The notes beneath the pieces were generated by a model. It saw only the letters and a program-made list of their open reading frames with translations, ran no database searches and had not been told where the DNA came from. From the NCBI RefSeq assembly GCF_910592395.1, contig NC_088325.1:14946109-15010108 (forward strand): a stretch of DNA of 64,000 bases, read 5' to 3'. Positions within the stretch are counted from its first letter, which is position 1; every line of letters begins with the position of its first letter. Positions 32,685-45,500 of this stretch are shown here, one piece after another. The stretch comes from Lineus longissimus. Its lineage: Eukaryota; Nemertea; Pilidiophora; Heteronemertea; Lineidae. A program made the position numbers and the translations under genes.

Positions 32685-35600
32685 CATGATCTCCTTGCAG
32701 CTTAGAGGGAGACGAGGTAGAAGCTAGGTTCTTCCTGCATCCCCCATTTGAATTCACACCGGAGTGCTAGTCCTGGCCACATCCGCAAGAGGATTACCTC
32801 TTGACATGTCCGCAAGATGGCGATAGTTACCATTCCTGTTAAGAATGATTTTGAAACCTCACCTGGCGTTTGATCTAGGAACCAGTAAATGTCAACGCTG
32901 AGCCTCCCATTCATTCATGCTTCTAAAGTACAACCAAGTCTCCAGGCAAGTCTGTCTTATCAATCAAAAATGTCTATATGCCACCATCATTACATGGACT
33001 CTATAGCAGTCGGTTCCTATTGTGCCGTGATAAAGAACAGGCAAATTATTCAATATCTTTTAGAAAAAATTAGGAAATGTTTAAAATGTAATCTCCATCT
33101 GTGGATTCGTTCTGCTTTTGCCGGAAGATGCAAAACTATTGAAAATCACTTTAAAGTGTTTTTGTAGCCTATTCAGATTCGAGGGGAAAGTATTTGTCCG
33201 TTTCTTTCGTCCAATCTGTCATTCTAAGAAGATCACCTGCTGTAGAAAGAAAACATAACGGTGCCGCTTTATTTAGCCAGACTCGGAGTAGTGCAGTTTT
33301 CTTTGTTCAGTGACAGGAAGGAAGTGTGCCACTTTGTATTTCTATGAATTACAACATTTTCTTGTAACGGGAATAAAGCGTGCAGCATTTTTTTGGTTCA
33401 TTATAAATCTGGCCTGCTTCGCAGCAATCTGTCGTCCCAGCTAGTTTGGGAATAAAAGTATCATAGTTTGGAAGATGATATCGTAAGGCATTAGTCTTAT
33501 AGCCATAAACCCTTAATGATTAAACGACACGGTTCAATTAGACTAATTCGCCGTGGGGTATTTCACATCGGCATCACTCATCAGTAATATTCAAAGCTGA
33601 GCAAAATAATTTATAAGACGGATGCACTAGGTCTACAGAATGGGAAACTCCTATGTGATCAGCGTACCATCTGTCCGCGACATCAAACCTGATTATTTCC
33701 GTCGCTAAAAAGGTCCCGGACTCTAAAAGTCATTTATCTGAACCATTTAAGCCATGGAGGATGACACACACCCATCTCCTGATTGAGATCTGTGAAAATC
33801 AAATTTTGCTCAGAATGACTTCTTTGTTTCCCTTTAATCTCTCTGTCTGATAAGTTCAATGGCGTATCTTTGCCAATCTGGTTTTTATTCATGAGATGAT
33901 TGGTCTGCCGCATGAATATTTAGAGGTTGGACGTTGAGTTGTCGTCGACCACAAAGTACATCTCTATAGCAGCTTTGGGTGGGTGAAGTTAAGAGTTTGT
34001 ATCCGTGCAGATTTTGTGTGACAAGGTTCTTCCTTTTTCGAAACCCATCTGATGTTTCAGCAATTGGACGGTCGAGGGTCATCGCATGCAACAGTCCCTA
34101 GGTAGCTGCTTTAGTGGGAAGAAGGAGAAAGGTTACTTCACAGCATTTGGGAAAATAAAACCTGACCCCACTATTTGTCATTCATAGTTAATGGCTATGT
34201 AATTTAAAGGTGATGCTACGCCTAATAGCCACGAGACAAAAGACATTATTTCCCTTCCTTTGGGACCAGTGTCTCCTTTTTACTTGTTAGTGTTTCATCA
34301 TAATGATTATCTTTACTTATTATCTCTAATTTCCCATTGTTCTGAATAAAGAGCATTTCGTCCCTTTGGGGGTGCGACCTGCTTGTTATCGGGTCGGTTC
34401 CGTTGGAGGCAATGTGGTTCTAATGACTTGACTCATGGTGCTAGAGTTGCAATTTCTTGGATTCTTTTTCATTTCTTCGATTGTTCTTCTGATATTGGCA
34501 TTCATTCCTCTTGACTTCTCCTTTGAGAATTTCAAAGCAAAGGAGTTTTAATGAAGTTGTTGTCTGTATTGTTCCTGGTCAGTGGATGTTTTTCTCTTGA
34601 AATCGGTTCATGTTCCAGGTGGCTGGAATCCAAGTTGCAATAATGAGAGAAGTCCTTCTATACAAGCGGGCTTGATTTGTTTGGTCACGTACTCATTCAT
34701 GTGACTTCCGCTCTCGATCATTTTGTACTATCAATCAGTGAGCATTCTCGATCAGAAACCTTATCATTGTCATTTTTGGAGGTACAGTTATTTGGTAAAG
34801 GTTCAGGTGATTTTTTTTGCAGATCCTTTATCCTGCCAAAGCCAGTAACCAAGGGTTAATGTCTCACAAACTTAGCATGAGAGATTTTTTGCATGACCTA
34901 GCAGATATTGTACATTTCACCGCGGCCCCCCGCTATTAGCTACTTTCAGCGCAGTCAGGTTTAACATCAATATGCACGGTGGCAATATCCGACCCCAATC
35001 AACGAATGACTCATGACGACTCGGACTTCGCGTTTGGGTGAGGTCTGTAATTGGCAAGGAAAATCATGATAATCTCGGCTTTGGACAAAGGTGGACATTA
35101 ATCTGGGTGGAATTAGCGTTGTGGTGTGACTTTCATTTTCCGGTATCTGTGATTGTTTTATGACTTGACCTCAGCTTTAAAGTGAGGTTTCCGCGATTGT
35201 CTCTTGAAGCCAGTCAACGTTTGTGAAAGGCTCTCGTTAAACAGAGCAATTAGTAAATTGAGTTTTTTGTCTTAGATGGCTACCGATGAAATGAAATCAT
35301 TGAACGTAACTCTCCCTGAGAACACTTCTGGGTAAATTATAATTTGAAAGAAGGATAGGGGTAGGAAACAAGCCATTTGGTTATGATATCAATCAAAATA
35401 AAGGTGTATCTGGTGTATGAGTTTCATGGTGTGTCAGTCTGCACGTTTGTTGTTCAAGTGAGTCTGTTTGCTTGTCGGTCAGCCAAAACATCGAATGAGA
35501 AACTGCAAGCGCTGCATTCTCATCCCACTCCCTCCAATGACCCTGGAGCGGACATTTCATTTGCCCTACTTGCCCACAAACAATGATCTCGCCACGTTCA

Positions 35601-38300
35601 CGTAAAGCTGGATTTATATAAAATGTGACTCATGCGATCCGCGCATGTTCGATGCCCCATGGCAGGTCGTAATCTCCTATCTTCAACTTCTCATGAAATA
35701 CGATTGCATTGGTTTGAAAGTGTCATGTGACGCGAAAAAGATGACGCGCTGCCCATCGTTTGGCTTAATAATCACACCTGTAATTAGGTGCCAGTCACTT
35801 GCTGCCGCGCATGGATTAACTACCTAGTTCTGTTAAAGCGTTCTTTGACGTGATTTAGAATGGTTATTATAACTCTGGCGATGCATGAACCAGCATTAAC
35901 GCTTTGTTACCAACAAACTGCTGATGAGCCGAGTATCACCGGGTTGGGATGGAGACACACCTGAAATCGTCCTCATGATTCCGAAGAGAGTATATCATGC
36001 TGTTCTACATGCTGACAATCCAACTCAATTCATTATCCCTGAGAAACAGTTGTTTTTAATGCTGTCCCAAAGTTTAATCCTTCGCAGCTTGATTAGAAAT
36101 ATGACACAGACGTAGAAAGGCGTACAAATTGATTTCCGCTTACATTCGGTCCCTTCCAAGAAGTGGACTCCCCCATCCTACGCTGGATTCAAATTATGTT
36201 TCACTGGCGTTGTACATGTAACCCAGGGAATGGGTGCATTGCCATATGCAGCAATCATCCAAGGGAATGACAAAATTTAATGGAATAGCCCTCTAACTTA
36301 ATTGGTCTTTGTATGGTTGCTGGAGATAGCATTGAAACCTTGTTGGCTAATTGTCATCGAGACAAAGTAGAGACACGATGAGGTCACATGTTACTTTATG
36401 TTTCTTTGTGATTATGAACAACCAATCTATATTTCAACCATATTATAGCAAGATGTAGGTTTGGGGTGGGGCAGGGGGCAAATGCCTCCCAAGCGTCACA
36501 AAAATGTTGTTTTCGTGCACATCGTTTGATTTGTAAAGGCCAAGAGGGGGGTTTCATTCCCATGATCGAATACTTCTGTGTACAGCCTGGCATCGGCGTG
36601 ACCCATTGCAGTGTGGTAGCAATCATTTAATAGGAGACTGATATAAACCAGATTCAAGGATACCGCAGATACCTTTGGTCTGAATTTTGTGCTTGTCTGC
36701 TTTTTTAGACGTTTTCAAACTGGGAAGAGAATTTTTTTTTTGTTCAAAATAATGATGAGCCTTGAAAGATGTTGAGCCCGTCTAAGAAATGGGGAAATGG
36801 AACGCCAGCAATTTATGATGAAATGCACTTAGCTAAGAGATAAAAGCTGGACGCTTTAATTAAGTTATGTATCAAAGAGTTTTAAAAAATGGATGAATTT
36901 TACAGAAAAAAGAAACATTGGACATCAAAGAGCAGGGTGGGGAGGTTTAAGGAGAGATGGAATACACCAGTACATGTTTAATTCCTGATTTAATTTAATT
37001 TCTTTAGTCTTTAATCTTGTGTTTTCTCTCCAAAATCGTAAGCCGTTTTTTTCGCACACACGTAAAAAATAGAGAAATGTTATTTCTTGTCCATGTTACA
37101 GCTTTGTAGTAAATCTTAATCATCAAAAAGAAAATCTGAGAGGAAGCGGTAAATTTATAATAGAATCCCATGGAGCGAAAGATGAGATTCGTTTTAAACC
37201 AGCTGTGAATTTCATTAAAATTCTATCGAAGGCAAGATTACCAATATTGTATTCATATCACCTTGAATATCTTGTTCTTGTAGGCTTTTGGCATATCCTG
37301 TAGAATATATTTGTCATCTTGGCATGACACGAGTTGGTCCCAAACAGGTTTGACCGAAAACTACTCTAGGTGGATAGACAGTATTCAACACAATCACTAC
37401 CAAATTGACTTGAACCTGATTCCGAATGGATTTCACTAAAGCAGACTGCATTTATCATACATTTTATTGAATATTAGTGCACAGAATACAGAGATAAGTT
37501 GGCAAATTGTGGTGAAATCGGAGAGTTACTCTGACTGATTGCATTCTGAGGAAGAAGATAAAGAATTAGCCTGAAAAATATTATCTTAGACAATTTTTCG
37601 ATTTCGACAAATTCAAAAATAATAAAAATTGGGCATTGAAGTGAAAATTTGGTTCATTGTGGTGTTAATGTGCGATGAGTTGTTGTTGTTTTTTTCCTTA
37701 AGAAGAGAAACAGCGGGAAAGTTTAAGTAGTTTGGTTATATTTAATCGTTGCATGGCCTGTGTCGTATTGCACGTTTTGACTAGCCTATATCTTCCTTCT
37801 ATCATTGCAGGATCGTGAAACGGGGCTGCGAAGACATCACGGTATCGTAGTTTTCATTGTAGACCCTTCTTCAATTTCAGCATTTGCAGAATTCAAAAAT
37901 ATTACCTGGTAAATTCTTAACCAGGCTCATCATTTCTGCTCTGTCGGTTTGACAACTGTAGAACAGAACATTTTCGCGTGCAGAATATTTTATGGCAAAT
38001 TTCACGAGAAAGTCATATTTGCCAAAATCTCGAGCTTTTAACCGAGAATTTCATATCAATATCACCATGTTTCCGCATAAATATTGCATTCAACTCCCGC
38101 TGAATATCGATTAATTTAATCCACACATACACTCTGCAATTCGCTCATATCATAATTACAACTTATAAACAAAAAATTCACACACCCTGAGTTAGTTCTG
38201 AGTGCTTTCAAGTGCTGGTGTGGCCAAACACCTGACTTTAAAGGTGACATGCATGCATAAAAACCCTAACGGCCCAGTTGGAAAACACTAACGCTCGTCT
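32685..38300. other. Non-coding stretch, 5.6 kb
   Basis: No supported gene, RNA or repeat recognised. Open frames up to about 75 codons are present on both strands without splice sites or family motifs. It may be intergenic or part of a long intron. Confidence 0.4.
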
Positions 38301-38570
38301 GCCATGTTTGAAAAGCCCTCAGATATGATAGACTACCAGCAGGCCGCAGTGGCGCTACCGTATTCTCCAACAGAGCACACATGAAAAATATGTCTGTTTG
38401 CAACAATGGCTTCATGGCATAGTTGGTAAGACAGTACGGAACAAGTGGCGAAGGTTCCTAGTTCGAACCCACTCGACGAATATATTTCATTTTTTTCTTT
38501 ACACGAGAGCTTCTATGTGACCTGTCTCGGCAATTAACTAGTTGTTTGTGCAGTCGCTAGGTGTCTATCA
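38301..38570 (+). mobile_element. tRNA-related SINE-like repeat, copy 2 (fuller copy)
   Basis: Matches the reverse complement of 27917-28145. This copy keeps both Pol III promoter boxes: A-box-like TGGCATAGTTGGTAAG at 38415-38430 and B-box-like GTTCGAACCC at 38461-38470, spaced as in a tRNA gene but without a foldable acceptor stem. About 45 bases upstream of the A box are absent from the other copy. The 55 bp tandem array begins about a dozen bases after its end. Confidence 0.7.
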
Positions 38571-38582
38571 AGGCCTCTTCCT

Positions 38583-38959
38583 CAGATCAAAATCGCCGAT
38601 AATGGATAAAACAAACTTTTAAAAGTAATAATATTATCAGATAAAAATCGCCAATTATCAATAACACAAACTTTTAAAAGAAATAATATCATCAGATCAA
38701 AATCCCCAATAATCAAAAACACAAACGTTTAAGAGAAATAATATCATCAGATCAAAATCCCCAATAATCAAAAACACAAACGTTTAAAAGAAATAATATC
38801 ATCAGATCAAAATCCCCAATAATCAAAAACACACTTTTTAAAGAAATAATATTATCAGATAAAAATCCCCAATAATCAAAAACACAAACGTGTTTAAAAG
38901 AAATAATATCATCATATCAAAATCGCTAATAATTAATAACACAAACTTTTAAAGAAATA
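38583..38959. repeat. 55 bp AT-rich tandem repeat, almost 7 copies
   Basis: Units begin CAGATCAAAATC or CAGATAAAAATC and contain AATAATCAAAAACAC and AAGAAATAATATCAT. Full units are 55 bp and later ones vary by a few bases. The array runs into a poly-C tract. A stray partial unit recurs at 39031-39055, on the far side of the poly-C. Confidence 0.95.
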
Positions 38960-38966
38960 CTGAATA

Positions 38967-38985
38967 CCCCCCCCCCCCCCCCCCC
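38967..38985. repeat. Poly-C tract, 19 bases
   Basis: Homopolymer followed by ACCCCCACCTCCACC, splitting the 55 bp array from its last partial unit. Confidence 0.9.
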
Positions 38986-39055
38986 ACCCCCACCTCCACC
39001 ATATCAAGGCCTGAGCCTTCCCCATATTAACACAAACTTTTTAAAGAAATAATAT

Positions 39056-40794
39056 ATTGCCTAAGTAAAAATATTCCGCCCCAAATACATGTACATGTAT
39101 GTCCCTCGTCTGTCATTCACAAAATATTGATGCCGCGAAAATTTTCTTTTCTACAGTTGGCAGCCATGTACTTGCATTAGTTAAGTGTGGTGTATTTTCT
39201 ATTAGCCTGCAAAATATGGGTGCAAAATACCGGCGCAAAATCGCTGCAATACCAAAATAATCTAAATTGTGAAAGCTTGGATGCAGACTTGCATGATGTG
39301 GCTCGAGGAAGGTAGGTATAAATGGTAGTACTACATATGTTAGGTGCATTGCTCAGTCCAGGTCTATGCAGTCGTATCTGAAAAATACTACAGGTAGCTC
39401 TACTGTCCAGCCAGGTCCATCTCAAATGTACTTTCGTGGCAGTACCAATTCGGACATGCTTGAGATACACAGATGGCTGGTATTGTTGCATTCTGAGAAA
39501 AACATACCAGCAGGAGTGCCCATCTTGAATGTGATGCATGCAAGTTCTTTCAAGAGGCACAAGAATTGTTTGTAAACAGAAGCGATATTGAAGAGTCTAT
39601 AGAAATTGTACCTCTTCCCTTGCATTGCTTGCATTGCATGTATCAGTAGAGTTGTCACATCGAATGTAAACGGCATGCAGGAAACATGCATGCACAACTG
39701 CCTAATCTGATCCTAAAATGTACAGTCATGTTATGTGCATATGGCTGCATCGGTACTGTAACATTACAATACATACCCCTCACCTCCCAGTTTTGAAATA
39801 ATTCAGGCCTAGCCCAATACATGGTATATTGTCTATAAACAAACCCTCTAGTGCCTAGGCCTAAACAAAGCCCACTCGGTCCCAGGCCTAAATTCCCAGT
39901 GTTCTACTGCAGTCTTGTCAAAGGGTCATCACGACGAATCTTGATAACATCAACCCCCAAGTAACAGCTTTCATAGTGGTCAATAGGCCTAAAACGACAA
40001 AGGCAAATCTATATTGTTATTTTCTGATAAATTTTTGTTGTACAACATCTTTAAAATATCATTTTTTGTCAAATCTTTTACAACTATTACAAGGTAGATT
40101 AAGTTAAGTGGGCCAATTGACATTTGAATATTATAGGACCGTGGAGATTGCGTTTCTGTTGCGGGCTTGCCCGTTCATATCACCAGCAGCGGACCTTCCA
40201 CCATACTTGCCAAGTTCAGCAGATAAATGCTTTTCATTCATTCATTCATTCATTTATCATCGACAACAAACACACAATGCGAAAAAAGTATATTTTTGAA
40301 TCTAACGCCGACACGTGCATTCCTTCAAAACACTTTTCAGTTTTACAATTGAATGTTTTTTTCCCCTCTTCAGCAGATTTTGAGTTATGCATCCTGGTCA
40401 CGCTATGCCTGTTTTGTGTCTAAAATGATGAGTTAGGACAAATTCGTCAGCACAATGACACTGAGTGTCTTGTCCTGGTTGCGTGGACCCCTTGCTGTTT
40501 CATGAGGGGTGTTTCATGTGGTGTTAAGTGATGGAAATAGATGATATGAAAAAACATGGACTGCTGCCTGCACTATGATGTGAACTAGGATCAGCTTGTG
40601 GCAAATTTGGGGTAGTAACGAGTTGCTTGGGGAGTACATGTAGTATCAAGCCTTCTGGTAAATGAATAGGATTTGTTGAAAATTTAGAAATCGGGGTCCC
40701 ATTCAAACTCAGGCGGTATCTGCCGACCACTACACCCGCCCAACATAAATTGGTAGACATGTTGCATGCATGCATTCTCTCACTTTTTGGGGTG
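39056..40794. other. Non-coding stretch before the tandem duplication
   Basis: No supported gene. It holds several AGGCCTA motifs (39780-39990), a short (ATTC)n run at about 40236-40253, and a weak tRNA-like segment on the minus strand at 40684-40745 (A-box-like TGTAGTGGTCGGCAG, B-box-like GTTTGAATGGG), perhaps an old SINE head. Confidence 0.35.
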
Positions 40795-41656
40795 TTTTAG
40801 GTCTCTGCCTCCCCCTCCCCGAGCTGCCCCCTGTAGCTTAGCTCGGCTTGCAATGCTATCTACCAAAATAGTTGTTTTTAGAATAGGCCTACTGTTACCG
40901 ATTCCAGATTAAAGCAGTGATAATGTCGTTATTGCCCCTTCCACCTCATTTGGCTGTTTGAAAATATTTCCCTGCTAAGACCATCCAGTCAGATCTAAGT
41001 AATCAGGCTTAAGTAGGCTTAAGTAATTTGTTAGGTTATCCCATTGGTTTTCTCATGACAAAACCAACTTAAATATATGGGTTTTTTCCCTTTTATCTGA
41101 AGAATTCCACAAAATGTCGTCAAATTGCATTTCAAGTCGTTATCACAAATATTTCCTCCAAAAACGAAGATATTTTTTCGGTTATTTTATGCGCACTATT
41201 TCCGCTGAGTCTGGACATTCGCTGTGGGATCACTTTTATTTGTTGAAGAGAGGTAAGTTTAGACCCTTGGAACAGTTTTGATATTCACCTTAGTACTATT
41301 ATACAGGATTACATTTCTGTACATCCGATTTTTAGTCAATTACCACATTTACGGCATTTTGTTTGAGCATTCGTGCTGCGTACGTGTGTGTACATTATGC
41401 ATGCAATACACGTGCACTGAACGCCAGTACTGGCAAAGAGAATGCTTGAATAGCATGTCTCCTTTGCAGAATTCAATAAATATATTCCTCATACATGCAC
41501 AAATAGTTTCAATGTTCTGTGAGATACGAGAGGCCCCTTTGGCCTACATCGTGTATCTTAATCTGCTCTACCTGGCCCATACCTAGGCCTAAAGGCTCCT
41601 TTCGACATGGTTTCCTTGTAAATAAACCTGTCCAACAAAACTTACCCTTAGGGTAT
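40795..41656 (+). repeat. Direct tandem duplication, copy A (about 0.86 kb)
   Basis: Runs from TTTTAGGTCTCTGCCTCC to ACCCTTAGGGTATA and is repeated in the same orientation at 41684-42533, offset 889 bases at the start. By eye the copies are well over 90% identical with a few small indels. Between them lies a 27-base spacer that partly repeats ACTTACCCTAAGG. No retrotransposon or TIR features are seen, so this is best read as a segmental tandem duplication. Confidence 0.95.
41114..41252 (+). CDS. Candidate first coding exon, copy A
   Basis: ATG at 41114 (context CACAAAATG) opens 46 codons, beginning MSSNCISSRYHKYF and ending WDHFYLLKR, then one base and a consensus donor (AGAG|GTAAGT). It ends in phase 1, the phase at which the exon at 50623-50958 begins, so the two could be joined to read LLKR-E-QSPES. 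The peptide is basic and aromatic-rich and I do not recognise it. The same unit, with the same length and donor, occurs in copy B, so these could be alternative first exons. It could equally be a chance open frame carried along by the duplication. Confidence 0.35.
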
Positions 41657-41683
41657 ATGCATGCACAACTTACCCTAAGGATC

Positions 41684-42533
41684 TTTTAGGTCTCTGCCTC
41701 CCCTCCCCGAGCTGCCCCCTGTAGCTTAGCTCGGCTTGCAATGCTGTCTACCAAAAACAGTTGTTTTTAGAATAGGCCTTCTGCTACCGATTCCTGATTA
41801 AAGCAGTGATAATGTCGTTATTGCCCCTTCCACCTCATTTGGCCGTTTGAAAATATTTCCCTTCTAAGACCATCCAGTCAGATCTAAGTAATTAGGCTTG
41901 TAATTTGTTAGGTTATCCCATTGGTTTTCTCATGACAAAACCAACTTAGATATATGTTTTTTTTCCCTTTTATCTGAAGAATTCCACAAAATGTCGTCAA
42001 ATTGCATTTCAAGTCGTTATCGCAAACATTTCTTCCCAAAACGAAGATATTTTTTCGGTTATTTTATGCGCACTATTTCCGTTGAGTATGGACAATCGCT
42101 GTGGGATCACTTTTATTTGTTGAAGAGAGGTAAGTTTAGACCCTTGAACAGTTTTGATATTCACCTTAGTACTATTATACAGGATTACATTTCTGTACAT
42201 CAGATTTTTAGTCAATTGCCACATTTACGGCATTTTGTTTGAGCATTCGTGCTGCGTACGTGTGTGTACATTATGCATGCAATACACGTGCACTGAACGC
42301 CAGTACTGGCAAAGAGAATGCTGGAATATCATGTCTCCTTTCGAGAACTCAATAAATATATTCCTCATACATGCACAAATAGTTTCATTGTTCTGTGAGA
42401 TACGAGAGGCCCCTTTGGCCTACATCGTGTATCTTAATCTGCTCTACCTGGCCCATACCTAGGGCTAAAGGCTCCTTTCGACATCGTTTCCTTGTAAATA
42501 AACCTGTCCAACAAAACTTACCCTTAGGGTATA
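41684..42533 (+). repeat. Direct tandem duplication, copy B (about 0.85 kb)
   Basis: Second copy of 40795-41656. It contains the same open first-exon-like unit and donor, and the same second open frame downstream (42154-42462, partner of 41278-41586). Confidence 0.95.
41991..42129 (+). CDS. Candidate first coding exon, copy B
   Basis: Partner of 41114-41252: 46 codons and one base, then GTAAGT. It differs from copy A at seven bases, each of which changes an amino acid (for example RYRKHFFPK versus RYHKYFLQK), with no silent change and no stop or indel. It ends in phase 1 like copy A. Whether it is transcribed is unknown. Confidence 0.35.
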
Positions 42534-45500
42534 AGCAAGTGTTATTTTTACCAACTTAAGCTTTTACAACAGCTTTGCCTTTAATTCCGAGCCAGATCTT
42601 CTAATTTCAAATTACAAAACATTACGGTACAGCCGTCCAACCAAATGTCCTTTTTACACTTCATCAAATCGGGCACTTTATTTTCCTATTAAAATCTTGT
42701 GAAATGCTTGTCGACAATTTAGATATTGGCCTAGGGGATTAGGTCACCTGTGGAGTAGTGACCAAAATAGGCTTTGATCAGCTCTGGGGACTTTTTGGTG
42801 ATTTTTCTTCTTGCGCGATCGGTTACCGCAAAAGGATGTGCCTGCGATAGGATTCTCCCTTTTCGATAATCGGATACCTGGCGAGCAGTTCAGGACATTA
42901 TGAAGAAACTTTAGCAAACAGAGGAAGACTTTTAGACCACAACCGGATTCACAGACCTGCGAAGTTGATGCTGTCATCGAGAACCAAGAAGAAGAATGAG
43001 AAGATACTCGGTAGGTTTCAAAAATCTTTTAATTTCCGCCTTTTCGAATATGATTGAACACGTGTCCCACCCTTTTATCTCTTCTTTCCCTTCTTTTCAG
43101 CGCACAGTGCAGGCTAAACTGGTATATTTTGCTTGACCCATCTGAAGGTCAAAATGGTAGGTTATTGTTTTCACGGTTGTCTCAATTGCAAATGTCAGTA
43201 AATCTTGCTGACCTCCATAGCCAATCCAAATCTGTGCTGATTTCTCTTCCCAATCTGATGAATCATAAGCAGCTAATCATTAGTGAATCCTCGCCGGCAA
43301 ATCCTGTCATTACCCATAATTCCCTGTCACTGACACCTGAAGTGCAAATCTCAATACGGATGTTATGACATATGCATCTGTGGCCAGGAGAGACGATTCA
43401 AATCCAGGTTTTATAATCTCTGCCTGAGCAGAAACCACATGGCACCAGTCCTGCTCTATATCTGACCATCTATGCCTTCACTGGTTTCTAATTCTCTGTT
43501 CAGAAATATTCCCTCAGAAAGTACTGGCTGATGTTGATCCATGTGCATAGGCAGTAGCAGGGGAACAGGCGATGTGAATGACCCACCTTGTTTTAAGAAA
43601 GAATGTTAAAGTCGACTAAAAGACCATTTGAGCTGAAATACACTTTTGAAATTGACAGTGAATTGCCCTTTTTACCCAACCCTTTTTTGAGATTCCGGCG
43701 CCGCCTGTAGTGCATGTTTTCGTGCATGTGGCATTGTGCATTGCTATGTCTGCATCTTAGAGGGTGGGATTTCATGACACAATTCTGGAAGCATGAATAG
43801 GACTGATTCTTGACTGTGTTGACACAAATCATCATGCCAGGGTTCCGGGAAGGATGCAAAAGGATCCAATTAGCTCCCAAAAGGTTGAAGCCAAACACGA
43901 CCCTGACACAATGGCCATGTTGTTTTCAACGATTTCAGCATGCTGACGGATCACTTACTTGTCAATTCCAGATTCTGTAATATGATGAATATCGTCGGTG
44001 TCCATTAGAATGCATTGTCTTTTTATCCAGTCTCACGTTACCGGCGATGCACTGGCCATGCAATCCGAAACCTTTGAGACAATGGTGGTCGACTTCAGAC
44101 CGATGAAATTCACGCCAACCCATTTCTCTGTGGCACGCTTCTATTTTTCTTATGACTCAGCTCTGCAAAAAGAGGGATTAGAACACCGAGTTGTGGTGCA
44201 CATTTGGTCATCGTCGTTAGGTACATTTCGGCAAAGAAGGCCCGATTCTCATATGCTTTGCCTTTGAGGAAGATAGACATAAGCTGGATCATGAGCCAGG
44301 GTCTTGAAGATGTTGAATCTAAAACTTGGCAGTGACCATTTGGTCTCTACTCCGGGTCCTATCTAGGATTTTGTCGTGGGGGCTTGATATTCTCCACTAC
44401 TATATTCTACCTGGGTATCCCATCACCAAGTCCATCATCTTATGGGTTTCTTCTGATTCGGCCTGTCCTCCATCGATCAGCTCCCGTACATCCAGTCTCA
44501 CCGACAGTCGCGCCAAGTGACTAATGCCGTTGTTCCCGGCACGCTAACGAAGCGAGAAGGCCCTTGGGACCAGTGTGATTGTCGTCGCTTTGCCCTGCGA
44601 TATTTCTCCATCCATCTTGGTATTACGACGTGCACATCCAGATTGTCCCTGGTAACGGCCCCAACTTGGGAATTCTCCCCTCGGCAATCTTGATTGTTTC
44701 GATGATTGCTTCAGTCGAATTGCAAAATACTTGAAGTCGAAATGATGTGTAGTCTTCATATAACGTCATTATTTCCAAAGTTATGTGGTTGATCATTATG
44801 GCAAGTCGTCTATAAGGACTACAACCTCATGTTTTGGGAATTACTACACAACTCCAGTAGAGCGATACCTGCTGATTCTTGCCTTATGTGGAGATTTTCT
44901 CTAAACTTGGACTCTGTTTATTCTCAGTGCCCTTTGCTGCTTCAAGAGTACATGTATTCTTGGAATTTTCCCCTCTACGGCTTGAACTCATTAGCTCCAA
45001 CAGATCATTTATCTTTCCGCACAAAGCCTTCTCATTGTCTATTTGAAGACGTGTCATGCAATGGAAGAAGACAGATGCATATTAATCAATCCCTCTGGGA
45101 TGAAATAAAGACTGTTTTATTTCGTGGGTTTTCCACTTGATTACCCACGTCCTTGGACATTGTCTTTGGACTAAATATGCAGAATTGACACCACCCATCC
45201 AATTCAAGGTGATGAAAGCCACAAAGGGATACCACCCTTGAAAAACCACACTTCCTTCGTTGAAAACAAAGAAACGTAATGCGGCGACGCATGCTGCCGG
45301 CGGCGATCCAATATGAAGAAATTTACGCAAAAAGCATATGTCAAAATACATCACAATCAGGAAAAAAAAATCACCACACGGGAAATAGAAGAATTAGGGA
45401 CCGCTTTACATCTTGCCGTGGGCCCGTCCTGGTTCAACACATTATCTAATGACAATGTTTCGTGGTCCCTTGGGGTACCATATTGTTCAGCGTATTTAGA

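Noticed and set aside
43102-43157. Exon-like 56-base segment (AQCRLNWYILLDPSEGQN)
   Set aside because: Excellent acceptor, but it needs a phase-2 predecessor, which neither candidate first exon provides, and the donor is weak.
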